DNA of 64,000 nucleotides from contig NZ_BNBR01000002.1 in NCBI RefSeq assembly GCF_014656055.1, positions 1,166,062 through 1,230,061 of the forward strand, written 5' to 3'. Both the position numbers and the translations under genes were made by a program. The notes below the pieces were generated by a model. That model was not told where the DNA came from, searched no databases, and saw only the letters and a program-made list of their open reading frames with translations. The DNA is from Streptomyces griseosporeus. GTDB taxonomy: Bacteria > Actinomycetota > Actinomycetes > Streptomycetales > Streptomycetaceae. Of the stretch, positions 43,612-55,681 are shown one piece after another; within the stretch, counting starts at the first letter, position 1, and each line of letters opens with the position of its first letter.

Positions 43612-45567
43612 ATGGCCACGACCGAACATCCTCCTCCCAGTCGCCTGCGCGCCTGGATGCTGGAGGGCCTGTCCGACATGGGCAAGGGACACGGCCACCC
43701 GGGACCGCACGCGGCACCCGAGCCCCCGCACAAGGGCCAGCGCTGGTACCGCGTCATGTGCCTCACCGGCGTCGACTACTTCTCCACTCTCGGTTACCAG
43801 CCCGGCATCGCCGCCCTGGCCGCCGGTCTGCTGTCGCCGGTCGCGACGATCGTGCTGGTGATCGTGACGCTGGCGGGCGCCCTGCCCGTCTACCGCCGTG
43901 TGGCCCAGGAGAGCCCGCACGGCGAGGGCTCCATCGCGATGCTGGAGCGGCTGCTCTCCTTCTGGCAGGGCAAGCTGTTCGTGCTGACCCTGCTGGGCTT
44001 CGCCGCCACCGACTTCCTCATCACCATCACCCTGTCGGCCGCCGACGCCTCCACCCACCTCGTGGAGAACCCGCACCTGACCGGCACCCTGCACGACAAG
44101 CAGATGCTGATCACCCTGCTGCTCGTGGCCCTGCTCGGCGCGGTCTTCCTCAAGGGCTTCCTGGAGGCGATCGGCGTCGCCGTCGCCCTGGTCGGCACCT
44201 ACCTGGCGCTCAACGTCGTCGTCGTGATCGTCGGCCTGTGGCACGTCGTCACGGCCGGGCACGTGGTCACCGACTGGTCCCACGCGCTGACCACCGAGCA
44301 CGGAAACGTTTTTGCAATGGTCGGCGTCGCCCTCCTCGTCTTCCCGAAGCTCGCCCTCGGCCTCTCCGGCTTCGAGACCGGCGTCGCCGTGATGCCGCAC
44401 GTCAGGGGCGACGCGGGCGACTCCGAGGAGAACCCCGCCGGCCGCATCCGCGACACCAGGAAGCTGCTGACCACCGCCGCGCTCATCATGAGCGGCTTCC
44501 TGATCGCCACCAGCTTCATCACCACGCTGCTGATCCCCGAGGACGCGTTCAAGTCGGGCGGCGACGCCAACGGCCGCGCCCTGGCCTACCTGGCCCACGA
44601 CTACCTCGGCGGCGCCTTCGGCACGGTCTACGACGTCTCGACGATCGCCATCCTGTGGTTCGCCGGCGCTTCCGCGATGGCCGGTCTGCTCAACCTGATG
44701 CCCCGCTACCTGCCCCGCTACGGCATGGCCCCGCACTGGGCCCGCGCCGTGCGGCCCATGGTCATCGTCTTCACCCTGGTCGCCTTCCTGGTCACCTGGA
44801 TCTTCGACGCCGACGTCGACGCCCAGGGCGGGGCCTACGCCACCGGCGTGCTCGTCCTGATCAGCTCCGCCGCGATCGCGGTGACCATCGCCGCCCGCAA
44901 GGCCGGCCAGCGCGGCTGGACCGTCGCCTTCGCCGTGATCTCGGCGGTCTTCCTCTACACCACCGTCGTCAACGTCATCGAGCGCCCCGACGGCGTGAAG
45001 ATCGGCGCCTGCTTCATCGCCGGCATCATCCTGATCTCCCTGCTCTCGCGGCTGCTGCGCGCCTTCGAGCTGCGCGTGACGAGTGTGACCCTCGACCCCA
45101 TGGCGGAGCGGTTCGTCCGGGACATGGCCAGCCGCAAGATACGGTTCATCGCCAACGAGCCCGACCGGCGCGACAAGGCCGAGTACCGCGACAAGATCGA
45201 GCAGATCCGCGCCGACAACGACGTCCCGGACCACGAGGACTTCGTCTTCGCCGAGGTGACGGTCACCGACCCGTCGGAGTTCGAGGCGGGCCTGACCGTG
45301 CGCGGCGAGGTCCTGCACAACCGGTACCGCGTCCTGACGCTGGAATCCTCCTCGATCCCCAACGCCCTGGCCGCCCTCCTGCTCCACGTACGGGACACGA
45401 CCGGCTGCACCCCGCACATCTACTTCGAGTGGACCGAGGGCAACCCGTTCGCCAACTTCCTGCGCTTCTTCCTCTTCGGCCAGGGCGAGGTCGCCCCCGT
45501 CACCCGCGAGGTCCTGCGCGAGGCCGAACCGGACCGGGCCCGCCGGCCCCGCGTCCACACGGGCTGA
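43612..45567 (+). CDS. APC-superfamily permease
   Basis: 651 aa. About 12 membrane helices to residue 490 with the early [21 protein letters not shown] segment and [18 protein letters not shown]; then a C-terminal cytoplasmic region of about 150 aa with [23 protein letters not shown]. The family transports amino acids or, in some long-tailed members, cations. Substrate not assigned. GGAG before the ATG. Confidence 0.78.
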   Translation: MATTEHPPPSRLRAWMLEGLSDMGKGHGHPGPHAAPEPPHKGQRWYRVMCLTGVDYFSTLGYQPGIAALAAGLLSPVATIVLVIVTLAGALPVYRRVAQESPHGEGSIAMLERLLSFWQGKLFVLTLLGFAATDFLITITLSAADASTHLVENPHLTGTLHDKQMLITLLLVALLGAVFLKGFLEAIGVAVALVGTYLALNVVVVIVGLWHVVTAGHVVTDWSHALTTEHGNVFAMVGVALLVFPKLALGLSGFETGVAVMPHVRGDAGDSEENPAGRIRDTRKLLTTAALIMSGFLIATSFITTLLIPEDAFKSGGDANGRALAYLAHDYLGGAFGTVYDVSTIAILWFAGASAMAGLLNLMPRYLPRYGMAPHWARAVRPMVIVFTLVAFLVTWIFDADVDAQGGAYATGVLVLISSAAIAVTIAARKAGQRGWTVAFAVISAVFLYTTVVNVIERPDGVKIGACFIAGIILISLLSRLLRAFELRVTSVTLDPMAERFVRDMASRKIRFIANEPDRRDKAEYRDKIEQIRADNDVPDHEDFVFAEVTVTDPSEFEAGLTVRGEVLHNRYRVLTLESSSIPNALAALLLHVRDTTGCTPHIYFEWTEGNPFANFLRFFLFGQGEVAPVTREVLREAEPDRARRPRVHTG

Positions 45568-45580
45568 CCGGAGCCGTACG

Positions 45581-45691
45581 GCGCTGACGCCGGGCGCGGC
45601 GTGGCACTGACCCCGGGCACGGTGCGGTGCTGACCCGGGGCACGGGCGGCGCTGACCGGGCACGGTGCGGCGCTGACCCGGGCGCGGTGGG
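45581..45691. repeat. 21-23-bp tandem repeat, five units
   Basis: Units start at 45581, 45604, 45627, 45649 and 45670 and share G(C/T)(G/A)CTGAC(C)CCGGG(C/G)(G/A)CGG, with small length differences. Lies between the permease stop and the Mop-type regulator promoter. Confidence 0.8.
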
Positions 45692-45718
45692 GCGAGGCGC
45701 CCGCCTATCGTGACCGGC

Positions 45719-46114
45719 ATGCAGTCCTACACCATCGGCCAGGCAGCACGGCTGCTCGGCGTGAGCCCCGACACCGCGCGCCGCTGGGCGGACGCCGGGC
45801 GGATGACGACCCACCGCGACGACAGCGGACGGCGGCTGATCGACGGGCGCGACCTGGCCGCCTTCTCGGTGGAGCTGGCCCGGGGGGGCGGCGCCGACGA
45901 GGAGACGCCGTACACCTCGGTCCGCAACGCCTTCCCCGGCATCGTCACCGCGATCAAGCTCGGCGACGTCGCCGCCCAGGTCGAGATCCAGGCAGGACCG
46001 CACCGGCTGGTGTCCCTGCTGACCCGCGAGGCCGTGGAGGAGCTGGGCCTGGAGGTCGGCATGGAGGCCACGGCCCGGGTGAAGTCGACAAACGTGCATA
46101 TCGACAGGAGCTGA
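45719..46114 (+). CDS. MerR/excisionase-type HTH with C-terminal Mop domain
   Basis: 131 aa. N-terminal HTH YTIGQAARLLGVSPDTARRWADAGRM (residues 4-29) and a C-terminal TOBE/Mop domain NAFPGIVTAIKLGDVAAQVEIQAG ... VGMEATARVKSTNVHI that binds molybdate or tungstate. First gene of the molybdate locus, so most likely its molybdate-sensing regulator. TATCGT seven bases before the ATG. Confidence 0.83.
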   Translation: MQSYTIGQAARLLGVSPDTARRWADAGRMTTHRDDSGRRLIDGRDLAAFSVELARGGGADEETPYTSVRNAFPGIVTAIKLGDVAAQVEIQAGPHRLVSLLTREAVEELGLEVGMEATARVKSTNVHIDRS

Positions 46115-46202
46115 GGAGAGCGACGGGAGCCCACCGCACGGTAGGAACGCACATGCCAACCGGATCTGGCGTACACCTGGCTCATGCGATGAGACAGCAG
46201 AC

Positions 46203-46238
46203 GTATGCCTGGCAAGTGCGTCACTATGATCGGCATAC
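46203..46238 (+). promoter_or_regulatory. Promoter and operator of modA
   Basis: TATGAT -10 (46225-46230). GTATGCC (46203-46209) and GGCATAC (46232-46238) are perfect inverted arms bracketing the -10 and replacing the -35, the position expected of a repressor site. A smaller hairpin CTCAT-GCG-ATGAG precedes it (46181-46193). Confidence 0.6.
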
Positions 46239-46286
46239 AGGAGGGGTCCGCAGGGCTCCTCCCCGAGGTGCTGAGGGAGCAGATCC

Positions 46287-47105
46287 GTGATGACCCGACC
46301 CGCCGACCGCCACCGCCGGACCCTGAAGGCGGCCGCGGCCTCGGTCGCCGCGCTGCTGGCCCTGGGCGCGTGCTCCTCCTCCGGCGACGACGCCTCCGCC
46401 GGCTCCGGCGGATCGGCGTCCCCGAACGTGTCGGGCACGGTCACCGTCTTCGCCGCCGCCTCCCTCAAGGAGAGCTTCACCAAGCTGGGCGCGGCGTTCG
46501 AGAAGGCCCACCCCGGTACGGAGGTCAGCTTCAACTTCGGCGGCAGCGACACCCTCGCCGCCGGGATCACGGGCGGCGCCCCCGCCGACGTCTTCGCCGC
46601 CGCGAGCGCCAGGACGATGAAGACCGTCACCGACCAGGGGGAAGCGGCCGGCACCCCGGTCGTCTTCACGCGCAACCGGCTGGAGATCGCCACCCTGCCG
46701 GGCAATCCCGAGAAGATCGCCTCGCTCAAGGACCTCACCCGGTCCGGCCTCAAGGTCGTCCTGTGCGACAAGACGGTGCCGTGCGGCGCCGCCGCCGGGA
46801 AGGCCCTGGACGCCGGCGGGGTGAAGCTCACTCCCGTCTCGTACGAGGAGGACGTGAAGGGGGCCCTGAACAAGGTCGTCCTGAAGGAGGCCGACGCCGC
46901 CGTCGTCTACCGCACCGATGTGCGGGCCGCGGGTGACAAGGTGGAGGGCGTGGACTTCCCCGAGGCGGCCGAGGCCGTCAACGACTATCCGATCGCCCTG
47001 CTGAAGAACGCCCGGAACGCCACCGCGGCCAAGGCCTTCATCGACCTGGTGAGGTCCGCGGAGGGCCGGAAGGTGCTGACCGAGGCCGGGTTCCTCACGC
47101 CGTGA
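46287..47105 (+). CDS. modA: Molybdate ABC transporter substrate-binding lipoprotein
   Basis: 272 aa. Lipobox LLALGAC, then GTVTVFAAASLKESFTKLGAAFEKAHPGTEVSFNFGGSDTLAAGITGGAPADVFAAAS, the ModA core with the Ser and Ala oxyanion-binding positions, and VYRTDVRAAG. Binds molybdate (or tungstate) outside. GTG at 46287 lies eight bases after GGGAG; the ATG at 46290 is an alternative. modB starts inside its stop codon. Confidence 0.92.
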   Translation: MMTRPADRHRRTLKAAAASVAALLALGACSSSGDDASAGSGGSASPNVSGTVTVFAAASLKESFTKLGAAFEKAHPGTEVSFNFGGSDTLAAGITGGAPADVFAAASARTMKTVTDQGEAAGTPVVFTRNRLEIATLPGNPEKIASLKDLTRSGLKVVLCDKTVPCGAAAGKALDAGGVKLTPVSYEEDVKGALNKVVLKEADAAVVYRTDVRAAGDKVEGVDFPEAAEAVNDYPIALLKNARNATAAKAFIDLVRSAEGRKVLTEAGFLTP

Positions 47106-47947
47106 CCTCCCTGGACAAGACCGGCGCCGCGGACACCCTCGCGGGTCGTCCGCGGCGCGCCCGTGCCCGCGCGGGTGTCCCGCTGCCGCTTCTGCTGCCG
47201 GCGCTGCTCGGCCTGGCCTTCCTCGTGCTGCCGCTGGTGGCGCTGCTGATCCGGGCCCCCTGGCGCAGCCTCCCGGAGCAGCTGACCAGCACGGAGGTGT
47301 GGCAGGCGCTCCAGCTGTCCCTCGTGTGCGCGACGAGCGCGACCGCGCTGAGCCTGGTCGTCGGCGTGCCCCTCGCGTGGCTGCTGGCCCGCGCCGACTT
47401 CCCCGGCCGCGGGCTGGTACGGGCCCTGGTGACGCTGCCGCTGGTGCTGCCCCCGGTCGTCGGAGGCGTCGCCCTGCTGCTCGCCCTCGGCCGCAACGGC
47501 GTCGTCGGCCGGTGGCTGGACTCCTGGTTCGGCATCACCCTGCCGTTCACCACGGCCGGTGTGATCCTCGCCGAGACGTTCGTGGCGATGCCGTTCCTCG
47601 TCATCAGCGTCGAGGGCACCCTGCGCGCCGCCGACCGGCGCTACGAGGAAGCGGCCCAGACCCTGGGCGCCTCCCGGTTCACCGCCTTCCGCCGGGTCAC
47701 GCTGCCGCTGATCGCGCCGGGCATCGCCGCGGGCGCCGTCCTCGCCTGGGCGCGGGCGCTCGGCGAGTTCGGCGCGACGATCACCTTCGCGGGCAACTTC
47801 CCCGGCCGCACCCAGACCATGCCGCTGGCGGTCTACCTGGCCCTGCAGAACGACCCGGCGGCCGCGATCGCCCTGAGCCTGGTCCTGCTGGCGGTCTCCG
47901 TCGCGGTGCTGGCGGGCCTGCGGGACCGCTGGGTGACGGCGTCATGA
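47102..47947 (+). CDS. modB: Molybdate ABC transporter permease
   Basis: 281 aa, about six membrane helices and the EAA loop YEEAAQTLGASRFTAFRRVTLPLIAPGI. GTG overlaps the modA stop (GTGA). Partner of ModA and ModC in molybdate uptake. Confidence 0.92.
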   Translation: MTSLDKTGAADTLAGRPRRARARAGVPLPLLLPALLGLAFLVLPLVALLIRAPWRSLPEQLTSTEVWQALQLSLVCATSATALSLVVGVPLAWLLARADFPGRGLVRALVTLPLVLPPVVGGVALLLALGRNGVVGRWLDSWFGITLPFTTAGVILAETFVAMPFLVISVEGTLRAADRRYEEAAQTLGASRFTAFRRVTLPLIAPGIAAGAVLAWARALGEFGATITFAGNFPGRTQTMPLAVYLALQNDPAAAIALSLVLLAVSVAVLAGLRDRWVTAS

Positions 47948-47984
47948 CCCGGGGACGCCTCGTGCGGAAGGCCACGGCCGCCGG

Positions 47985-48104
47985 GTGCACGTCGGGGAAC
48001 GGCCTTGCGTGCACGTCGAGGTACGGCCCTGCGGACACGTCGGGGAACGGCCCTGCGGACACGTCGGGGAACGGCCCTGCGTGCACGTCGGGGAGCGGCG
48101 CCGC
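47985..48104. repeat. 24-bp tandem repeat, five units, between modB and modC
   Basis: Units at 47985, 48009, 48033, 48057 and 48081: (GTGC/GGAC)ACGTCG(G)GG(A/T)(A/G)CGGCCCTGC. The period is a multiple of three but the frame is not that of modB or modC. It splits the operon by 226 bp. Confidence 0.9.
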
Positions 48105-48173
48105 CTTGCCCGCGCGTCCGGCACCCTCCCCGCGCAGCCCCCTCCCCCGCCGCACCCACCGGACGACCGCCCC

Positions 48174-49334
48174 ATGAGCGATGACCACCCCATGACCGAC
48201 ACCGCGCCCGCCGCACCCGACCCCGCCCCGGCCCCCGCCCCGGGCAACGCGGGAACCAACGCACCAGCGGCCGCAAGGCCCGGCGCCCCGGCCGACGCCG
48301 GGCTCGACGCGCGTCTGATCGTCGACCGCGGCTCCTTCCGCCTGGACATCGAACTGACCGCGGCCCCCGGCGACGTCGTCGCCCTGCTCGGCCCGAACGG
48401 CGCCGGCAAGACCACCGCCCTGCGCGCCCTGGCCGGCCTGGTCCCCCTGACCGGTGGCCGGCTGCGCCTGGACGGCACGGATCTGGACCGGCTGCCGCCC
48501 GAGGCCCGCCCGGTCGGCGTGGTCTTCCAGGACTACCTGCTCTTCCCGCACCTCACCGCGCTGGACAACGTGGCTTTCGGCCCCCGCTGCCGGGGCGCGG
48601 GCAAGGCCGAGGCCCGTGCGGAAGCGGCCGCGTGGCTGGACCGCATGGGGCTGGCCGACCACGCCGGCGCCAAGCCCCGCCACCTCTCCGGCGGCCAGGC
48701 CCAGCGCGTCGCCCTGGCCCGCGCCCTCGCGACCCACCCCCGCCTGCTCCTCCTGGACGAGCCCCTCGCGGCGCTGGACGCCCGGACCCGCCTGGAGGTC
48801 CGGGCCCGGCTCCGCCGCCACCTGGCCGCGTTCGAGGCGGTCGCCGTGCTGGTCACGCACGATCCGCTGGACGCCATGGTGCTGGCCGACCGGCTGGTCG
48901 TGGTCGAGCACGGGCGCATCGTGCAGGAGGGCACCCCCGCCGACATCGCCCGCCACCCCCGCACCGACTACATCGCCCAGCTGGTCGGCCTGAACCTCTA
49001 CCGCGGCCGGGCCGACGGCCACACCGTCCGGCTCGACTCCGGCCCGGAGATCACCACCAGCGAGGAGCTGACCGGCCCGGTCTTCGTGGCGTTCCCGCCG
49101 GGCGCGGTCACCCTGCACCGCGACCGCCCCACCGGCTCCAGCGCCCGCAACCTCTGGCGCTGCGCCATCGAGGGCCTGGAGATCCACGGCGACCAGATCC
49201 GCGCCGACCTCACCGGCGAGCTTCCCCTCGCTGCCGACCTCACCACCGCCGCCGCGGCCGAGCTGGACCTGCACCCCGGCGCCCCGGTCTGGGCCACGGT
49301 CAAGGCGACCCAGACGCACGCCTATCCCGCCTGA
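48174..49334 (+). CDS. modC: Molybdate ABC transporter ATPase
   Basis: 386 aa. Ala/Pro-rich head, then Walker A LLGPNGAGKTTALRALAG, Q-loop VVFQDYLLFPHLT, signature LSGGQAQRVALARALA, Walker B LLLLDEPLAALDA and H-loop VTHDP; a C-terminal TOBE/Mop domain (about 300-386) probably senses molybdate. ATG at 48174 or 48192. The gap after modB is filled by a minisatellite, unusual in a mod operon. Confidence 0.9.
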   Translation: MSDDHPMTDTAPAAPDPAPAPAPGNAGTNAPAAARPGAPADAGLDARLIVDRGSFRLDIELTAAPGDVVALLGPNGAGKTTALRALAGLVPLTGGRLRLDGTDLDRLPPEARPVGVVFQDYLLFPHLTALDNVAFGPRCRGAGKAEARAEAAAWLDRMGLADHAGAKPRHLSGGQAQRVALARALATHPRLLLLDEPLAALDARTRLEVRARLRRHLAAFEAVAVLVTHDPLDAMVLADRLVVVEHGRIVQEGTPADIARHPRTDYIAQLVGLNLYRGRADGHTVRLDSGPEITTSEELTGPVFVAFPPGAVTLHRDRPTGSSARNLWRCAIEGLEIHGDQIRADLTGELPLAADLTTAAAAELDLHPGAPVWATVKATQTHAYPA

Positions 49335-49341
49335 GACAGCC

Positions 49342-49380
49342 AGAAGGGGCTCCCGCCGTCACCCGGCGGAAGCCCCTTCT
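49342..49380. terminator. Bidirectional terminator modC / gcvP
   Basis: AGAAGGGGCT (49342-49351) and AGCCCCTTCT (49371-49380) with an inner CCGCCG/CGGCGG stem. It ends convergent transcripts and is followed by three copies of GGTCACTC. Confidence 0.82.
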
Positions 49381-49407
49381 CATACGGTCACTCGGTCACT
49401 CGGTCAC

Positions 49408-52293
<2,886 letters not shown>

Positions 52294-52327
52294 TGCGGAG
52301 GCCTCCTGGTCTGACGCGACCTTCGGG

Positions 52328-52349
52328 GGGCACCACGGCGCGGGTGCCC
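52328..52349 (-). promoter_or_regulatory. Riboswitch expression-platform hairpin
   Basis: GGGCACC (52328-52334) pairs with GGTGCCC (52343-52349) between the second aptamer and gcvP. Likely the terminator or anti-terminator stem of the glycine riboswitch. Confidence 0.5.
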
Positions 52350-52375
52350 GAACGGCCTCCCCCTCTGTCATCTCA

Positions 52376-52560
52376 ACCTGAGAGCTTCACCGGATGCGCT
52401 CCCTGAGCGCGCCCGGCTTGCACCGTCGGTGAGAGCGGAAGCCGTCGACACCCGCCCTGCTTTCCAGAGTGACCTCGTCCGTGCGGTACGTGTGCCTGAG
52501 AGATTCCGGGGAGGATTTGCTCCTTCGGCGCCCCCGGAAACCTCTCCGGAGGACTCTCCC
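52376..52560 (-). ncRNA. Tandem glycine riboswitch
   Basis: Minus-strand transcript. Aptamer 1 (52490-52560) reads GGGAGAGTCC ... GGCGCCGAAGGAGCAAA ... GAATCTCTCAGGCA; aptamer 2 (52376-52475) reads CTCTGGAAAGC ... CACCGACGGTGCAAGCC ... GAAGCTCTCAGG. The GCCGAAGGxGCAA and CTCTCAGG cores of both glycine aptamers are intact. Glycine binding should turn gcvP on. Confidence 0.92.
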
Positions 52561-52688
52561 GCACGGGGTCAGCAGCCATAGCCAGACTACCAGCGAGGTC
52601 AACGCCCGGGCCTTCGAGTGGCCGCCACCCGGAATCTGCTCTTTTGTAGTGCTGAGGGATGTATTGCGACCAAGTGGAGGGCGGCCCC

Positions 52689-53060
52689 GTGCAGACCGAC
52701 ATCGATCCGCGCAACCTGATCGGCCGCAAGGCGTTCGACCGCAACGGCGTCAAGATCGGCACCATCGACGAGGTCTACCTCGACGACGCCACGGGCGTCC
52801 CGGAGTGGGCCGCCATACGCACGGGCCTCTTCTCCCGCGACGCCTTCGTCCCCCTGGAGCCCAGCGAACTGGTCGAGGGCACCCTGCACGTCCCGTTCGA
52901 CCGCGCCCTGATCAAGGACGCCCCCGACTTCGGCGTAGGCCGCCACCTCTCCCCCGAACAGGAACTCCAGCTCTACCACCACTACGGCCTGGACGTGGCC
53001 CCACCAACCCCCCTCCCCGACCACGACTTCGGCAAACTGGCAGGCACAGAAGACACCTGA
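52689..53060 (+). CDS. PRC-barrel domain protein
   Basis: 123 aa. NLIGRKAFDRNGVKIGTIDEVYLDDATGVPEWAAI is a PRC-barrel; the rest, with LFSRDAFVPLEPSELVEGTLHVPFDRALIKDAPDF, completes it. These small barrels occur alone in actinobacteria and may bind rRNA, polysaccharide or protein. GTG at 52689 lies eight bases after GGAGG, which decides the start against an earlier ATG. Confidence 0.83.
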   Translation: MQTDIDPRNLIGRKAFDRNGVKIGTIDEVYLDDATGVPEWAAIRTGLFSRDAFVPLEPSELVEGTLHVPFDRALIKDAPDFGVGRHLSPEQELQLYHHYGLDVAPPTPLPDHDFGKLAGTEDT

Positions 53061-53081
53061 CCCACCACGCCGCCGCAGCGA

Positions 53082-53336
53082 ACAGCCGTGCCGCCAGGCC
53101 GGCGCCCACCCTCCAGCGACGCCCTCCATCCGCCTAGCCGCGGGCAGTCGTGCCGCCAGGCCCGCGCCCACCCACCAGCGCCAGGCCGCCCGCCGACCTA
53201 GCTGCAGGCAGTCGTGCCCCGGAGGCCTGCCCCACCCAGCAACGGCAGGCCGCCTGCCGACTCAGCTGCGGGCAGTCGTGCCGCTGGGGCGGCACGGGTG
53301 GGCGCAGCGGCACCCCGCCAGCGCCGGGCCGCGCGA
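53082..53336. repeat. Approximately 64-bp tandem repeat, four copies
   Basis: Anchors of the form GCAGTCGTG at 53082 (degenerate ACAGCCGTG), 53144, 53208 and 53272, i.e. period 64. Units carry GCCGCCAGG- and CAGCGCC-like segments. No gene lies in the gap 53061-53401. Confidence 0.8.
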
Positions 53337-53401
53337 CCCACCCCCGGCCGGCACCAGCGCCGGGCACGCAGAAACCGCCCCCGCCGCAGCACCCCGCCGG
53401 C

Positions 53402-54811
53402 TCACCCGCAAACTCCGCCCACAGAAGCCGCCCCCGGCTCCACCTCAGGCCGCACCAACGGCAACGGCTCCCCCACCTCCAAGTCAGGATCATCGACCCG
53501 AAACGTCCGCACCCGCCCCGGCTCCGACCACGGCGTCTCGAACCGCACCGTCACCCGCCCGAGCCCACTCCCCTGCACCCACCCAGGCCCGTACTCCGCA
53601 TGCCGCACGTCATGCCCCGGATGCCACCGCCGCTCAGCCCCCTCGGCATCCCCCACGCCCCGCACACCGCCTTCCCCCTCAGCACCCTCCGCACCCTCAT
53701 CGCCCCCTGCCCCCTCGACGGCCTTCGCCTCCGCCGCCTGCGCCACCAGAGCAAAAAGATCCTCCTGGGTGTAGTCGGCCAGCCCACTCACCCCGACCCC
53801 CAGCAACCGCACACCCCCAGTCGTATCCACCCCCTCCAGCAACCGCGCCGCAGCCTCCCGCACCACAGCCACGTCATCCGTCGGCCCCCGCAACGTCTCC
53901 GACCGCGTCAGCGTCGAGAAGTCGTACCGCCGCACCTTCAGCACGATCGTCCGCCCGGACAAACCCGCCCCCCGTAGCCTCCGCACACACCGGTCGGCCA
54001 GCCGCTGCACCTCCATCCCGATCCGCAGCCGGTCATGGATGTCGACGTCGTACGTGTCCTCCACGGAGACCGACTTCGCCTCCCGCTCGGCCACCACGGG
54101 CCGGTCGTCCCGCGCCAGCGCCATGGCGTACACCCCGTGCCCATGGGCCTTCCCCAGCAGCCGTACCAGCTCGTCCTCGCCCGCCTCGACGATCTCCTCG
54201 ACGGTCGTGATCCCGGCCCGCCGCAGATGATCCCCCGTCGCCGGCCCGATCCCGGGCAGGGTCCGCACGGACATCGGCGCGAGCAACGCCCGCTCGGTAC
54301 CCGGCTCGATCAGCACCAGCCCGTTCGGCTTGGCCTGCTCGGAGGCGATCTTGGCCAGCATCTTGGACGCGGCGAGCCCAACGGAACCAGTCAGTCCGGT
54401 CACCCCCCGGATGTCGGCCCGCAACCGCTCCCCCGCCAGCCGCGCCGACGCGCTGTCCCAGGCGGCTCCCCCGGCCTCCAGGTCCACGAACGCCTCGTCC
54501 AGGCTCAAGGGCTCCACCAGCGGCGACAGCTCCCGCAGCAGCCCCATCACCTGCTCGCTGATCGACCGGTAGAACCCGCCCCGCGGCGTCAGGTACGCGG
54601 CGTTCGGCGCCAGCCGCCGCGCCTGGGCCATCGGCATCGCCGAGTGCACCCCGAAGACCCGGGCCTCGTACGAGGCCGTCGCCACCACGCCACGCGGCCC
54701 GAGCCCGCCCACCACGACGGCCTTCCCGCGCAGGCTCGGCTTGGATGCCTGCTCCGCCTGAGCGAAGAAGGCATCCATGTCGAGATGCAGGATCGTAGGT
54801 GCGGTTCTCAC
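53402..54811 (-). CDS. dinB: DNA polymerase IV (Y family)
   Basis: 469 aa error-prone translesion polymerase. Catalytic acids in LHLDMDAFFAQAEQ and LSLDEAFVDLE, HhH region LPGIGPATGDHLRRAGI and the little-finger domain. A C-terminal acidic/Gly insert (about 360-400) is specific. GTG at 54811 is seven bases after CAGCAT of a damage-type promoter, so mRNA is probably leaderless. Confidence 0.93.
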   Translation of the reverse strand: MRTAPTILHLDMDAFFAQAEQASKPSLRGKAVVVGGLGPRGVVATASYEARVFGVHSAMPMAQARRLAPNAAYLTPRGGFYRSISEQVMGLLRELSPLVEPLSLDEAFVDLEAGGAAWDSASARLAGERLRADIRGVTGLTGSVGLAASKMLAKIASEQAKPNGLVLIEPGTERALLAPMSVRTLPGIGPATGDHLRRAGITTVEEIVEAGEDELVRLLGKAHGHGVYAMALARDDRPVVAEREAKSVSVEDTYDVDIHDRLRIGMEVQRLADRCVRRLRGAGLSGRTIVLKVRRYDFSTLTRSETLRGPTDDVAVVREAAARLLEGVDTTGGVRLLGVGVSGLADYTQEDLFALVAQAAEAKAVEGAGGDEGAEGAEGEGGVRGVGDAEGAERRWHPGHDVRHAEYGPGWVQGSGLGRVTVRFETPWSEPGRVRTFRVDDPDLEVGEPLPLVRPEVEPGAASVGGVCG

Positions 54812-54818
54812 ATCTCCG

Positions 54819-54841
54819 ATGCTGCACCACACCACTGACAA
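54819..54841 (-). promoter_or_regulatory. PafBC/RecA-NDp-type promoter of dinB
   Basis: Minus strand TTGTCAGTG (plus 54833-54841), N8, CAGCAT (54819-54824; T-to-C at the first base of TANNNT). The GTG starts 7 bases later. Confidence 0.72.
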
Positions 54842-54929
54842 TGCCCCCGCCGGACCACCCGGCAGGAACGGCACACCACACCCACCACGCACCGGACCGA
54901 GAGCCCGGCCGGGAAACCCCGGAAACCGC

Positions 54930-55613
54930 TCAGACGGCCCGGTTCCGCCTCCGCGCCAGCTCATCGGCCGGGTTGTGCCCGACGAGCGTCTCCCCGGTGT
55001 CGACCCGCTCACCGTGCAGCTGCGACAGGGCGCTCTCCACGTCCCGCCACACGACCCCGACGGCGATGCCGAAGATACCCTGGCCCCCCTGGAGCAGCGC
55101 GTGGACCTCGTCCGGCGAGGTGCACTCGTAGACCGTGGCCCCGTCGCTCATCAGCGTCATGCGCTCGAGGTCGGAGAACCCGCGCTCCCGCAGATGCTGG
55201 ACGGCGGTACGGATGTTCTGGAGCGACACCCCGGTGTCCAGGAACCGCTTGACGATCTTCAGGACGACGACGTCCCGGAAGCTGTACAGGCGCTGCGTCC
55301 CCGACCCGTGGGCAGGCCGGACGCTCGGCTCGACGAGCCCGGTACGGGCCCAGTAGTCCAGCTGCCGGTACGTGATACCGGCGGCCGCACAGGCCGTCGG
55401 GCCCCGGTAGCCGATCTCCTCGGACGTCATGGACGTCGCCCCTCCGCTGCTCGGCACGGCCGTCGGTCGCTGCGGAGCGTGTTCGGCCGCGTTGCTGTGG
55501 TGGGGGTATCCCCTGGTGGAGCGGAGCCGAGAGCTCGGGGGCGGGTACGGACCGCTCGCCCCGAGACCGGGTCCGGGGGCACCCCCAGCCAAACCGTCGC
55601 CGCTGCTTCTCAC
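54930..55613 (-). CDS. MerR-family regulator, ResR/Rv1830-like
   Basis: 227 aa. A disordered Gly/Pro/Ser head (about 61 residues) precedes a MerR HTH ITYRQLDYWARTGLVEPSVR and FRDVVVLKIVKRFLDTGVSLQNIRTAVQHLRERG, then a compact C-terminal domain with TVYECTSPDEVHALLQGGQGIFGIAV. GTG at 55613 has GGAGG at five bases and a promoter (TTGACG-N17-TACCGT) at the right distance, so the long form is preferred over the ATG at 55430. Position and sequence correspond to M. tuberculosis Rv1830 (ResR), a growth/division regulator. Confidence 0.83.
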   Translation of the reverse strand: MRSSGDGLAGGAPGPGLGASGPYPPPSSRLRSTRGYPHHSNAAEHAPQRPTAVPSSGGATSMTSEEIGYRGPTACAAAGITYRQLDYWARTGLVEPSVRPAHGSGTQRLYSFRDVVVLKIVKRFLDTGVSLQNIRTAVQHLRERGFSDLERMTLMSDGATVYECTSPDEVHALLQGGQGIFGIAVGVVWRDVESALSQLHGERVDTGETLVGHNPADELARRRNRAV

Positions 55614-55643
55614 GCCGACCTCCGTCCTTGACCTGCCTTCTCG

Positions 55644-55672
55644 ACGGTAGGCAGCCACCAGGGGTGCGTCAA
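55644..55672 (-). promoter_or_regulatory. Sigma-70-type promoter of the ResR-like gene
   Basis: TTGACG (plus 55667-55672), 17 bp, TACCGT (55644-55649): near-consensus primary sigma promoter, placing the transcript start about 20 bases before the GGAGG site. Confidence 0.75.
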
Positions 55673-55681
55673 CGACCGCCA

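Noticed and set aside
52376..52560. Considered as two unrelated leaders
   Set aside because: Both halves carry the glycine aptamer cores, so they are one tandem riboswitch.
53082..53336. Considered as a CRISPR or mobile element end
   Set aside because: 64-bp tandem units without spacers, no transposase or terminal inverted repeats.
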